A DNA stretch of 64,000 nt from Rotaria sp. Silwood1. Taxonomy: Eukaryota; Rotifera; Eurotatoria; Philodinida; Philodinidae. The first letter of the stretch is position 1. The number at the start of each line of letters is the position of its first letter. Positions 1-11,494 of the stretch are shown in pieces. Where the stretch lies: NCBI GenBank assembly GCA_905250075.1, contig CAJNOP010000406.1, positions 62,001 through 126,000 of the forward strand, in the 5' to 3' direction. Both the position numbers and the translations under genes were made by a program. Under the pieces are notes generated by a model. The model did no database searches and was not told where the DNA came from. It saw only the letters and a list, made by a program, of their open reading frames with translations.

Positions 1-763
1 TACTCCACTGATACATGAACCCTGAAGTAGAAAAATAACATCAAACTATGTAGTATACTTGTGACACGTTGGAAATCGAATTAAGAGCGCTAAGAACCTT
101 CAGAGGATAGTTTTGACAAACCTTCAGAGTATGATAAAGCAGAAATTCTTTTATTTTTCCTTGGGTCGCAAAATAGTCAGAATAGCTGCATCCTGTTCAG
201 AAATTTTACTTCGTAGGGATTGGTCTGAAATCTTGTTCTTCTTTATCTGTTTCTATAGAGTTTCTCTATTTTGGCATTCACTTTCCATAAAATTTAAACG
301 TCATACGGCTAAAAATTCTGTATTAAATTTTTATACCTATAGGAAGCTCATCAGACATGAAAATAATGAACCAACTGTAGATTTAATTTATTATCTTTTT
401 TTCTCTACGAAGGATACATCTAATCAATGGTCCTCCTGACAAAAAGTTATCAATATCAGTAAAAATAGTTTCATATGCAAAAACTCGAATGACACCTAAA
501 CCAGACCAACCGTGTACCGTTACCGGTTGTAACACTGGTTGTCAATACACCCAGATCTTTGGAATCGATGCTGTTATGATTCCAATTACTTATTAGCCAT
601 TTATAAATTATTCATTATGTACATCTTGATGACTCATCGGTCAGGCCTTACCATTAGTAATAACACATACAGATGTACTTAAATAAGAGCTAATTAGTTA
701 CCAATAAGTATGTGGGACTACAACAGTAACAACTCGAAAGAGCTGGATATACCGCTGACCGGA
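1..763. other. Intergenic, nothing recognised
   Basis: A+T-rich sequence. An open frame at 113-439 (+) has low-complexity, Phe/Leu-rich composition and no recognisable family, and I do not call it a gene. Confidence 0.5.
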
Positions 764-832
764 ATGGGTATGGGTGTGGGTTTTACTTTAACTTGAATCG
801 TCACACTCATCGATACACAACCACACCACTCC
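764..832. repeat. Telomere-like G-arm/C-arm module (copy 1)
   Basis: A G-rich arm (764-780, ATGGGTATGGGTGTGGG) is followed after about 20 bp by a C-rich arm (800-832, with CACACTC, ACACAACC and CACACC). The same layout recurs across the window. The spacer carries ACTTGAAT, which is shared with the copy near 18.2 kb. Confidence 0.6.
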
Positions 833-1469
833 TTGGTATTGGTAATATTAGTATTGTTACACCCATAGCTAGAAGAATTTCTAGCAAACTCATTAGTCTG
901 TGTATGTGGTCCATATCACATTGCTTGGATTTTATAGGATTCTCGTATTTTGAAATACTGTCTGGTCGACAGAATTCATGGCAGAACCTTGAAAACCATA
1001 TGTCAGAATAGTTGTAGTTATAAATGCTTGATTGGATGATCGTTTCTGGTTTTTTTTTTCGATTGTGTTTCATTAAAATAAAACAAGCATGTTTGGAAGA
1101 TCGATTTTTCTGGAAAATGGGTCTTAAGGCCAGACTTCCACAGAAAGCGTCAACTCAAGAACAAAAAAAACGGTGTCGTATTCAATTCGATGAACTCTAC
1201 AAATGCACCATATAAAGAAGTTGACGAGTGAATTTTTTATAAAAAGTGGAAAAGCCCATCTGAAAACACTCACCACTGATCATACTAAAAGGACACTTTT
1301 TTTGTGATTTGTTCTAGCTTCAAATAAGAAAAAATTCTTCAAATGCTCTAGTATGACGATTTAATCGAGCTGTGTGACCTTGCTAATTTTAAAATACTTT
1401 CAGCAAGGTTCCTAAGAGATTAATGAGTGAAGATATGTGACATGGAGTGAGAGATAAGCCGAAGTCTGA
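833..1469. other. Intergenic, nothing recognised
   Basis: Short opposing open frames lie at 793-1073 and one at 1024-1215 (+). None shows a domain I recognise. The stretch just before 1470 may hold further decayed sequence of the oxygenase pseudogene that follows. Confidence 0.4.
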
Positions 1470-1938
1470 GGCTACGTACTTTGACAGCCAGCAACAATCA
1501 TGTTTTATAATACTTTGACTGAAGGTATTGGTGCTCATACTGATTACGGTTGGTTAACATGACTGACTCAAGATGAAATCGGTAGGCTAGAAAATCAAAA
1601 CTCAGCCAACGAATGGATTGAAGCCCATCCAATTAGAAATCATCTAAGCGTTAATTTAAGCGGCATGCTACAACTATAGTCTGATAACTGTCTTTTAGCC
1701 ACACCGCATCGAGTAATTAACAAAAGTCAAAATCAAACGCGCTATTCCATCGCATTCTTTCTAGAACCAAATTTTAATTTTGTTATTCGCCCAATGAAGC
1801 TAAAAAAAAATTTTTAGATATTTCCAACGAAAAAACAAAATGTTACCATTGGGAACAAATGTAAAAGAAATAGTATATGGTGAACATATTTTGAAAGCAT
1901 TTCGACATAGTTATCCGACGTATTACAAACACGCTTAA
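1470..1938 (+). pseudogene. 2OG-Fe(II) oxygenase (isopenicillin N synthase-like) pseudogene
   Basis: Reading + from about 1500 gives the C-terminal half of an isopenicillin-N-synthase/gibberellin-oxidase type dioxygenase. GAHTDYGWLT holds the iron-binding H-x-D pair, LTQDEIGRLENQN follows, then LATPHRVINKSQNQTRYSI with the distal iron-binding His and the R-x-S 2-oxoglutarate site. After a frameshift near 1815 the conserved tail YGEHILKAFRHSYPTYYKHA ends at the TAA of 1936-1938. At least three in-frame stops (two of them replacing expected Trp codons: T-stop-LT and QL-stop-SDN) and the frameshift show that it is dead. Known of the family: soluble non-haem iron oxidases common in bacteria, fungi and plants. 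The N-terminal half is not visible. A foreign origin is plausible but untested. Confidence 0.85.
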
Positions 1939-3359
1939 ACGAATTGAATTGCCATTTTCTGAATAAAAACAATATATCATCCAATCTTCTTTTCATAAAC
2001 CTGCATCATGATAAATCATTAAGAATTTCTCCTCCAAATCTAACGATACACATGTCGAACCCATGTCAAAATGTAGCTGTCGATTTTTCAAAAGTTGGTT
2101 CTTTATTTCTGGTGAAACCTTACTTTAACAAATCTGAAAAATTTGGGTGATCCTTACTGAAAGAAATTCAGTTTGTTCGAGAAGTAAGCTAAAAAAATAA
2201 AATTCGGTCATATTAAGTTATAGAGTGCAAATATTTTTCAATTTAACACCTTGAGGTTTCTAGTACGTAAAGCATTAAACAAATCTTTGAAAAAAAATGC
2301 TAATAAACAGAACAATCCATTTCAAGAAAATCGCTTGAGCATGGCTCACATCTGGGACACATGTTGGTTATATTCTTTGTTGTCAAAATGTGTAAAATTC
2401 TCGAAAACCATGATAAAATCGACAAATCATACTGCTTTCAAGAGTAGAAATTTTGGGCTATTCAACCATATACAAAGCTCGAAAATCGATATTTTTGAAA
2501 AAAAATAAAATTTTCTGAATAGGACAAGAAGCCTTAAGCACAGAAAACAGGAATAACAAGACTATCAATTATTTGATTTTTATGATTTTATCACCAAGTT
2601 CTTTTCCAAAAAAGCAGCTTTCTTTTCTTCGATTATCATCATTCAGCAATTTCAACGAAGAGGAAACTCACCCAATGTCCATCAACAATTACAACAATAA
2701 CCAAGGGAACGAATTTTTTTCATTTATTGATTGATCATGAATTGAGATTATAGAAAAGTACGTCATTGCTCTCATTGGTGATTATTGACAACAGTCATAA
2801 AGATGAAATGAGCAGATGTATACAAACAGTTAAATGAAGACGAACATGGAGTACTCTTGCATTCAGTGTAGGTGATATGCCGTACGAAATTTTTATGACT
2901 ACCTTCCAAAACCTAAATCAGCTTGACGTACTTCTGTGACTAATATGTGTTAATAAACATTTAAATAAAATCCCACATGATCGAAATTTTACTAGTTTTG
3001 GGACGTTATTCGAATTTTGATCGAACAGTTGGTCGATTTTGTTTAGAAACTTTACTCTAAATTTATCATAAAAGTTTGTTACTTTAGTGCGATTATTTTA
3101 AATTCGAATAAATAAGAAGTAATTAAAAATTGAACATAATTTATTTTATTATATCTATAATAGAGTAGAATAGATCATTGAGACTACTCTAAGTATAAAT
3201 TTATTTGTTGGATTATTAGTTATAAATAAATTTAAAAAAATTAATAGTATGATTTGACCAATATAAAAAAAAACAGTTGTTTTTATTCATGTAGTCAAAA
3301 ACCAAATATCATCATTTATTATTGATACTACTGTAAATAAAAAAACAAACTTCATCGCA
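1939..3359. other. Intergenic, nothing firmly recognised
   Basis: An open frame at 2251-2508 (+) and shorter ones have no recognisable motif. The last few hundred bases may include the eroded N-terminal part of the F-box-like pseudogene that follows. Confidence 0.4.
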
Positions 3360-4460
3360 ATATGTCTATCAAATTATATTTACACATATGTTTACTATGC
3401 TTACCAATTTAGAATATTTTAATTTTTATCCATTATCATGATGGTTTCATCGATTATTATTTGATATGTCACCTCTAACTGTTATTTTTTCAACATTGTT
3501 AGAATTACATGTTTGTGTCGATTATTCCACTAATTGGTTTTATTTACTTGATGAACGTTTCGATCCACTTCGTACATTTCCTGTTGATATTTATTGAATT
3601 AAATCTACTAATTTAACAATCCATAATGACGTAGACGATTATTTTCGATTAATATAAAATTCATTCATATAAATTGATTTTTATTCTCTGTTTTATGCAA
3701 TTTACCTACATATTTTTATGATGATTTATTTGTACCTTTTCTACATCGAATTTTGAATTTAGAATAACTCTATTTACATCATGAGGTCGATCGTTATAAA
3801 GGATTTATTGATGAAAATGATTTAAAGGAGAATATTAAAAATCATAGTCCTAATCAAAATAATATACTTTCAAACGAATGTATTCAACATACACTCAAAG
3901 GTTTTATGGATAATTAAATTATTTCTAGCGCCCATTATTTCCATGAGAGTCATTATAGTTACTATCGTATTTACTCATATCCATATAGATTGAAAAATTA
4001 TGATAATATCTCAAATAATTTTCCAGGTGGACTAGTTAAATATGTTTACCAAGTATCATTATATGATAAATGTCCATTTCAATATGAATTTTTTCTTCGA
4101 ATTGTTCTATCATTTTCATTTATAAAAGAATTAACTGTAATTAATAAAAATTCGCAGAAAAACAAATCAGAAAGCGACAATCAAGATGTATTAATTATTA
4201 AATATCCTCATCTTACTAAACTCAATCTTATTAAGGCTCATGACGATTATGTCAAATTATTTTTAGTTAGCACTAAATTATATTTGTCAAATAATCTATG
4301 TCTTAATGACAATTACGAATCTTTAAAACTAGAAACACATAATTTTGATAGCGATGCAACATAGATTAATTGTGTTAATATCGATTATGTTTGCTATCAT
4401 AACGTTCTTCCATTTTTAAAACATTTCAAAGACTATTTTCTACATGTAGATAAGCCTTGA
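3360..4460 (+). pseudogene. F-box/LRR-like family pseudogene (bdelloid type)
   Basis: Translated segments, read in the same strand order, resemble the large F-box-headed, LRR-like family I associate with bdelloids. HMFTMLTNLEYFNFYPLS lies near 3390, LLELHVCVDYSTNWFYLLDE near 3500, NFPGGLVKYVYQVSLYDKCP near 4020, FEYEFFLRI-like residues near 4090, and KYPHLTKLNLIKAHDDYVK near 4200. The longest intact frame is 3990-4364 (124 codons). The frame then has a stop, after which INCVNIDYVCYH continues to the terminal TGA at 4458-4460. Many in-frame stops and shifts between 3430 and 3990 break it. The N-terminal F-box itself is not visible. In the family, F-box proteins recruit substrates to SCF ubiquitin ligases, but this copy cannot make such a product. 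The family assignment is from memory. Confidence 0.65.
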
Positions 4461-5597
4461 TTACGTTGATTTTCACCTATTATTTAAATAAGAACAAAAG
4501 AATAGAAGCAATTGCAACTTGCGTTACATTAAAATGAGATTATTACAAAATAGAAAAGGAATCAAAACTTTTGAGAAAAAAGGTAAAAACTGAAACATCG
4601 GATAGAGAACATTAGTAAATATTCAAGAAAAAAGAAAAAATATCTGAATATAAGTATTAAAATAGTACACTAAATATTCATTGATCCATAGAAACTTAAT
4701 TCTCAAATTTTCAAGTAAAGTGGTTTAATTCATTGTTAAGTTAATGTATGTATCTGATGAGAGAATTAGATTTTTTTGCTCGATAGAGTTTTTGATTGAA
4801 GAATAATTTCCTACGAAATCATAATCGAATCTAGTTATGATGCTAAAGTCTTGAATGAAGAATTGCTCAAGTATATCTTTTATAAATATCATGAATAATA
4901 GGAACTGCATGCTAAGTAAGGCATGAAAAACAAAAACGAGTGTAAAAATATTTGTATCTATCAAATAGTTATTGGTAATTATATATGTGAGAATGAGAAC
5001 ATGGTTTGTGTATGTTAAAAATTAAAAATATTTGACTTTGAATCTCGTCATCATTTTTCTCTACGGTTATTCTTTGTATAAATTAATAAAACTACTATTT
5101 AGGCACAAAATTCAGCGATATAATTTTGTCAATAGTGTTTTAATTGAATATTTATTTTAGATGATTGTAAAATGAGGCAGCAACCACTACATATTTCTGC
5201 AAGAATTGGTTTTTACAGCGTGTAAATGTTTCATAAAAAAAATTCAACTAAATAGTTTCATGTATGAGAAAAATATAGCCAAATTACGTTTTTATTTCAA
5301 AATAAACAACTCTGTGTGCTTTTGAATATAGCAAAATAGTCAGAAAATTTTATTTTAAACGCCATAAATCCATTATCATATGCGTCACAACTTTTTTACT
5401 GCAAGACAGAAAAAAAAAACTAAAATGTAACTCAATACTTATGTATAATCAAGACTTGATTTTAATCTTTTTTCTTTCTCTGTTCTTTTCGAACTTCAGG
5501 TGCACATGTTTAAATAACGTGCAACGTAAAATTTTGCATATTGACTAAAAACGAACTCGTTGACTCGTTCTTTTTTGCGTCGCATTTCTTTAGCATG
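4461..5597. other. Intergenic and upstream region of the EF-hand-like gene
   Basis: A minus-strand open frame at 4725-4964 is hydrophobic and unrecognised. No repeat or gene is evident. The final 100 bases are the presumed promoter of the small gene that follows. Confidence 0.4.
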
Positions 5598-5604
5598 TAT
5601 AAAA
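5598..5604 (+). promoter_or_regulatory. TATA box of the EF-hand-like gene
   Basis: TATAAAA lies 77 bp before the proposed ATG at 5681. It is preceded by a less A/T-rich stretch (GTTGACTCGTTC, TTGCGTCGCA) that could hold activator sites. This placement suits a transcription start at about 5630. Confidence 0.55.
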
Positions 5605-5680
5605 GTAGAAAAAAATTCTTTTCTTACCAAATAGTTTTAAAATATAAGCGCAAGCATTTAATTCATCGATAATAAAACAA

Positions 5681-6119
5681 ATGAGTAAAGTTTCATATTA
5701 GACAAAATTTCTTTATATATTTTATTTTATATAGACTTTGTTACAAATAAAGTAGAAGAGAAAACAGGTATGGATATAAATAGAGATGGTCGTGTTGGAG
5801 GAGGTGGTGCTACTGGACAAATAGAAAAGGCTACTCATATGGATCTAAATCGTGATGGAGTTATTGGAGGACAAAAAACTTCAGGAAGTGGAGGTAAGTA
5901 AACTATCTTTTCTTTTTCAAAATGCACTGAATAATCTTATACATCAATAAAAAAAAAAGCACTACGATGAAATAGTAGAATGTTTTATTTTATGTTTAAA
6001 CTTAATAAAGTTTTTCTTTATGTTCAATAGGTCTTATGGGTAAAGTTGAAAAAATAACACATATGGATTTAAATCGAGATGGACGAATCGGTGGTGGAGC
6101 TGCTCATCAAAAACATTAA
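5681..6119 (+). CDS. Small EF-hand-like protein with three D-x-N-R-D-G loops (3 exons)
   Basis: Proposed exons are 5681-5684, 5735-5893 and 6031-6119. The first exon supplies only ATGA. Both introns are GT..AG (GTAAAG..ATAG and GTAAGT..ATAG) and the joined frame is 84 codons including TAA, so 83 aa. The product has three copies of a loop: MDINRDGRVGG, MDLNRDGVIGG and MDLNRDGRIGG. This D-x-N-x-D-G-x-I-G pattern matches the first nine positions of a canonical EF-hand calcium loop, though the flanking helices are short and the loop is Gly-rich instead of ending in Glu. The TATA box is upstream and an AATAAA lies at 6195-6200. No signal peptide or membrane segment is seen. A cytosolic Ca2+-binding or structural role is inferred. 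The four-base first exon is the least certain part. Confidence 0.7.
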
Positions 6120-6200
6120 TATACTTTTTAATAACGTTTTTCCTTTAATTTTCACGTTGTATATAAAGTTTTAAAGCTATGCCAAACTTGTATAAATAAA

Positions 6201-7129
6201 TGTTCTTAAAAAGACAATCGAATACAAAGTTATATCAAATGTCGTTTAAGAAATTCCAGTTCTTGTTATTTTATACACCGAGCATTTTTCTTTCACACAG
6301 ATTCAATATCTTTTCAATTAAACAAGTATTCGCATCGTTGACACTCATCTTTCTTCGGTGAATCAAAAAGAAAAAACAAATTTTCAACATGTACGGATCT
6401 TGTGACGTCACATATCTTGTAAGTGCAAAAAAATCACGATAAAAGCTTGGATTTTATTAGAATCTAACAACGGAAAGTTGCAAACTGTAAGTTAAGGAGA
6501 TCGACCATATTTGGGTCAGACGAATGCTCTCATCACCAAACTATCTAAATTCAAATATAATGTGCTGAAAATGAGTATGGGCCGAGATATTTGATTTTTA
6601 AGCTATTGACAGCTTTAGTACAAGAACATTATTTAATAAAAAAATATTGAAATTCAATTTTTTATAGAATCATCAGCTTTTTGAAGGAGTCTGTTTTTAG
6701 AGTCCTCTTGAAATTTATTGATCACAATAGGGTGGCGATGGATTCAGTTTCTTCAGAAAATTCAGTATTACTGAACTGAGGAGAAAATTGATAATTTTCT
6801 ACCAAAACATATAGTTTTTCAATAGTTTCAATCTTATTTTTTTTAAGAGGATGGTTCTCAATCAACAAAGGCGAATTTCTGTCAGTTTCATCAAATTTTT
6901 CTTCCGTTCTTTTTTGAAATAAGTTTTTATAACAAGTAACGTTCATCGGTTCGATTCACTTGACCCTCGACTGTATCAGACAGAAGTATACAAGTCTCAT
7001 CCATGGACAACCAGTTATGAAACAGCTGATTAAGGGAGAACTTATCACATATGTCGGATTGACTGAATTTTCATTCTGAAAAATTGAATTGGTTGAAAAT
7101 TGAGTATTAAAAGCACGAGAATCGAATAT
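6201..7129. other. Intergenic, nothing recognised
   Basis: A minus-strand open frame at 6722-6946 (74 codons) is acidic and unrecognised. No splice-supported gene model is seen. Confidence 0.4.
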
Positions 7130-7179
7130 TTAGCCAACGTTTTTTTATGATGTTTCACCTTCCACTATGACAAAAACTT

Positions 7180-7580
7180 ATTTTATTTCATATAACCATT
7201 CCTACACTCGAGAAAAAAATTATTCTCTCAAAAAAAACCTTTTCTCCTGAACCCAAAAAAATTCAATTCAAAATTTCGAGAAACTGACCTCAGATTCGGA
7301 TTCTCTGACCTTGATCTGTTTTCGTCAACCTTTATACAATATCGTTATCTTCTCAACAAACCCTTTTCTTGACCCTAAAAACCCAGTTCAAAGTTTTGAG
7401 AAACCGATTTCAGATTCGGATTCACCGACCCCGATTTACTTTCGTCAACCTTTATGGAAAATTTTCTAAAGTGGAAGATTTTTTGACTCCGATGTTTTTT
7501 TGACCCCGATGCAGACACATACACAAACTATTTTTTTTCATATGACCCTCCCTACAGTCGACGGAATAAAAAAATTCAAT
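7180..7580. repeat. Degenerate tandem repeat, about 130 bp unit
   Basis: The phrases CAGATTCGGATTC followed by GACC..GAT and TTTCGTCAACCTTTAT recur at about 7290-7340 and 7410-7455. The flanking phrase TTTCATATRACC..CCTACA recurs at about 7185 and 7540. This gives roughly three diverged copies of one unit. Confidence 0.6.
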
Positions 7581-8922
7581 TCGAAAATTTCAGCAATAAC
7601 GATGAGTATTTAAATAAATGGCTTTCTCTTTGAAGCATTAGATACTGATCAAGCATGCTATACTGAGTATAAGGATACAGCTTATATGCACATTATACAG
7701 TAGTTTTTCGATAACTTCAAGCACTTTAGGTGTTATTAAATTGGAATGAATTGTTCGCGTTCATAAGAAAAATTTATATTAGTGACGTACTCATAAAAAA
7801 GCTCGTCAATTTTTTATTCGTTTTAATGAAACTGAAGTTGTTAGAGTTTCGTGCACATGAGAACGTTCCATCAAATTACTAGATTTCAGTTGATATCTAG
7901 CATTTTTTTTTTCTGATTATTAAATGCAAATGGGATAAATCAACAGAAGGTATACGAAAAGCTGCAGAAGTCCTTTAAATTATAGAAGTCGACTATATTA
8001 TTGTCGAAATATCCGTTATTCAACTTGAACCATGCTGCTAAATCGTTAATCAGACAAGCCAGACAGCAAAAGTAATTCTCTTTGAATGGATAGTTCTCAC
8101 ACGAACGAAATAAATTGGCACAAACGACTGACTAGACAGAATAGTAATATTCTCTATGAACTGTGATTTTTTCTTCAAATAGTGTTTAGATTTGAACTGA
8201 GATTATTGTTGTTCAAATAAATATTGCAAAAGTCTACTTATAAAAAATATTGATCAATAATTGCAGTTTTCTTTAAATAATCATAAAAAAACTAATGTAA
8301 AATGAAAAGAAAATATGCAGTATTATTTAATCCACTCTCTTTTCTTATTTTTATTTTGTTATTTTCGAACATGCATAACTATCAAACCATCTATCATCGT
8401 TGAATCGACTCTTCTTCATAATCACTTTTCAAAGTTTTTTTTTGTTGTATAATTAATCAGATGATCGATATTTGATAAATTATGGTCATTGAAGATTCTC
8501 TGTCAAAAATATATATCTAATATTCATCAATATCCTATTTCAACAAACAAAACGATGTATTTTTCTGTTTTTATAACATCAAGATGAAAATATATGAATA
8601 TATGAATACGCGCAATCTGTTTTTATTTTTGTAATCATCCAACTGTGTAATCGAGTAAACAAGGTCTATTCATACCTTAATGTAATAATACATATTCGCA
8701 AATATATTCATATAAGTTACCTACAGCACACACTGGACGATAGAAAAAACAAGAGAGAAAGAAAAAGATGACTCACAGAGTATTACGATAAGTAGCCTTT
8801 GAAGCGCTGTTATTATGTATTTACATTTGTTGTGTTGATGCTTTGGTATATATGTGATATTTGATAAAGCTGGTAACAAAACGAATACCTAACAACGGCG
8901 ACAGGTCTACAAATTTCAAAAT
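7581..8922. other. Intergenic and upstream region of the sorbosone dehydrogenase gene
   Basis: No gene, RNA or mobile element is recognised. Composition is uniformly A+T-rich. No clear TATA box could be assigned to the gene at 8923. Confidence 0.4.
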
Positions 8923-10173
8923 ATGTTTTCGTTATTTCTATTATCTTTCTTTCCATTTCTAATTTTACTTCTAATTCCTCAAACGAATTGTAAAAATGTT
9001 ACTTTTGTTCCACAGCCAATTCGGATAACAATTGCGAGTCTTCCACAACCCTATGCTTCATCATCTGCGTCTAAACCACCTCAAATCATTGCAGTACCTT
9101 CAAATCCTCGTCTCTACGTTCCTAAGGGATTCATTGTGAAGTTATATGTGAGTGGGCTTACAGCACCACGTTATCTTATTTATACACCTACAAATGATAT
9201 CCTTGTTAGTGAATCAAGTACTAATCGAATCTCTTGTCTAGTAGATAATAATCACGATGGTTATCCAGATCAACGCTTAACATTCGCTGATACATCTAAT
9301 GGACTCAATTATCCATTTGGTATGGCTTTTAATAATGGATATTTTTATGTTGGCAATCGAGATGCTGTTCGACGTTATTCTTGGACTAATGGAAGTCGAC
9401 AAATTACAGGTACAGGTGAGGTGCTAATGACTTATGGTCAAAATGGTCATATAACACGAACTATAGCTATATCACCTATTGATAATCGAATGTTTGTTAG
9501 CATCGGTTCGGCATCTAACGTTGATGTTGAAGCATTGCCACGAGCTTCTATTCAACAAGCTAATATCAATGGTACTAATCAAACAACATTTGCTTATGGT
9601 CTTCGAAATGCTGTTGGTTTAGCATTTCATCCAATAACTAATGAGCTACATGCAACATGTCAAGAAAGAGATGCACTTGGTGATGATCTTGTTCCTGATT
9701 ATTTTTCACGTATTCAACAAAATGATTTTTATGGATGGCCTTTTGCTTATTTGAGCTCAAATTTACTTGACCCAAGACGACTTCTAAGTAATGGAACAAG
9801 TGAACGACCTGATCTAGTAGCACTAACCCGAACACCTGATGTTCTTTTTCAAGCTCATTCAGCAGTACTTGATATGAGATTTTATACAGGCAGTCAATTT
9901 CCTATTCGATATCGAAATGGTGCTTTTGCAGCATTTCATGGTTCATGGAATCGAAACAGTGGAACTGGTTATAAAATTATTTTTATTCCATTCGATAACA
10001 ATACTAATCGACCAATGGGCTACTATGAAGATTTTGTTTATGGATTCCTAACGAATCCAACTGGACCTGACACCTTTGGACGGCCAGTTGGTTTACTCGT
10101 TCTAAAAGATGGTAGTCTTTTATTTTCTGAAGATGGTAACAATCTTCTTTATCAAGTACAATACAAACCATAA
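8923..10173 (+). CDS. Secreted glucose/sorbosone dehydrogenase-like beta-propeller protein
   Basis: A single uninterrupted 416-codon frame. Residues 1-23 form a hydrophobic signal peptide (MFSLFLLSFFPFLILLLIP..), followed by a Thr/Ser/Pro-rich linker and then the catalytic propeller from about residue 65 (VPKGFIVKLYVSGL). Family hallmarks are NGLNYPFGMAF, YGLRNAVGLAFHP, CQERDALGDDLVPDY (from about residue 246), NDFYGWPFAY, FHGSWNRNSGTGYK (about residue 338), GRPVGLLVLKDGSLLFSEDG and the terminal NLLYQVQYKP. Members of the L-sorbosone/glucose dehydrogenase family oxidise aldoses or sorbosone, typically with PQQ. Whether this copy uses PQQ is unknown. Several N-x-S/T sites suit a secreted protein. 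AATAAA lies at 10250-10255. The absence of introns while neighbours have them, and the bacterial type of the family, suggest acquisition by transfer. Length is usual for the family plus the signal and linker. Confidence 0.9.
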   Translation: MFSLFLLSFFPFLILLLIPQTNCKNVTFVPQPIRITIASLPQPYASSSASKPPQIIAVPSNPRLYVPKGFIVKLYVSGLTAPRYLIYTPTNDILVSESSTNRISCLVDNNHDGYPDQRLTFADTSNGLNYPFGMAFNNGYFYVGNRDAVRRYSWTNGSRQITGTGEVLMTYGQNGHITRTIAISPIDNRMFVSIGSASNVDVEALPRASIQQANINGTNQTTFAYGLRNAVGLAFHPITNELHATCQERDALGDDLVPDYFSRIQQNDFYGWPFAYLSSNLLDPRRLLSNGTSERPDLVALTRTPDVLFQAHSAVLDMRFYTGSQFPIRYRNGAFAAFHGSWNRNSGTGYKIIFIPFDNNTNRPMGYYEDFVYGFLTNPTGPDTFGRPVGLLVLKDGSLLFSEDGNNLLYQVQYKP

Positions 10174-10255
10174 TACTAATACTATCACGAGAAACACTAT
10201 TGATAATATAATCTGTCATTGTTTCAAGTTTTATTAAAAAAACAAGAATAATAAA

Positions 10256-10549
10256 AGAAATAAAGAACACGAATTTACTTTTTTATGCATGCCTAATTGA
10301 TCCAGATGATCTTTGATAAACAGCGTGTCGGATCAGGATGCAGCTGAAAAGAACATCTTATCTATACCCTTATATCTGATATCAATAAATGAATTTTATT
10401 TATAAATATTGCACTTGTTATAAGAGAACCTCCAAGTTTATAGGCTCAATCAGTTAAATTTGTAATCAATGAACAAAGAGATTTCAATCAGGTCAATTCA
10501 ACAGCCACAAGCGCTTCGAAATGAATGAGGAAAAAAAAATGAATAAATC
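10256..10549. other. Intergenic, nothing recognised
   Basis: A short A+T-rich spacer between the dehydrogenase 3' end and the large palindrome. Confidence 0.4.
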
Positions 10550-10590
10550 ATTTTTTGACTGATATAGGAATAAATATGAATTTGTTATGA

Positions 10591-11483
10591 ATACAACTTA
10601 TCTAATAACTGTACAACAATATGTAATTAATATCAGATTAATCATTGATTTAACTCTTTTTATTCTAAACTTGTATGGTTTAAGAATATGATCAACTAAA
10701 AATACGTGATTATGTTATTAATAATATAAAAATGATGTGTTTTTGTTTTGTTCATTTCATTTTGCATACAATGTGTTAAATTTTCGGTCTTTTTCTTCCG
10801 ACCATCTTCAGAATAGACAACATGACTAGTATTGAGAAACGTGATTCATTTGAATAAAATAAACCAATTGATTATATAAATAGTCATATTAATAATGTGG
10901 ATAATAATGTTATCATTGATACCATGGTTTAGTTGTTCAAATTTGTGTCAATAGTAATTGTATTAGTATTTAATTCTCTAAATAGAGAAATAATATGGAT
11001 AGAATGCATTCATAAAAATCTATGTTTACTCCTATATGTATGTACTTGTATTAATGAAACTAATAAACATGGTAATAACATTATTTCTCTATTTAGAGAA
11101 TTAAATACCAATATAATTACTATTGAAACAAATTTGAACAACTAAATCATAATATCAATGATATCATTATTATCTACATTATTGATATGACTATTTATAT
11201 AATCAATTGGTTTATTTTATTCAAATGAATCACGTTTCTCAATACTAGTCATGTTGTCTATTCTGAAGATGGTCGGAAGAAAAAGACCGAAAATTCAACA
11301 CATTGTATGCAAAATGAAATGAACAAAACAAAAACATATCGTTTTTATATTGTTAATAACATAATTATGTATTTCCAGTTGATCATATTCTTAAACTATA
11401 CAAGTTTATAATTAAAAGAGTTAAATCAATGATTAATCTGATATTAATTACATATTGTTGTACAGTTATTAGATAAGTTGTAT
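10591..11483. mobile_element. Long palindrome / foldback element, arms about 400 bp
   Basis: The left arm (10591-10994) begins ATACAACTTATCTAATAACT. The right arm (about 11080-11483) is its reverse complement, ending AGTTATTAGATAAGTTGTAT, with only scattered differences. Shared internal markers include TCGGTCTTTTTCTTCCGACC and CTCTAAATAGAGAA. The spacer is about 85 bp. Outside the arms a 13-bp direct repeat, ATTTTTTGACTGA, occurs at 10550-10562 and 11482-11494 and could be a target duplication. No transposase is encoded. The only long frame (10933-11145) is made of the arms and is not a gene. Most likely a non-autonomous foldback transposon. Confidence 0.85.
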
Positions 11484-11494
11484 TTTTTGACTGA

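Noticed and set aside
7180-7580. LTR of a retrotransposon
   Set aside because: The units are short (about 130 bp), tandem and without TG..CA ends, primer-binding site or internal coding region.
10933-11145. 70-codon frame in the large palindrome
   Set aside because: It spans the inner ends of both inverted arms and the spacer. Its composition follows the palindrome and it has no motif.
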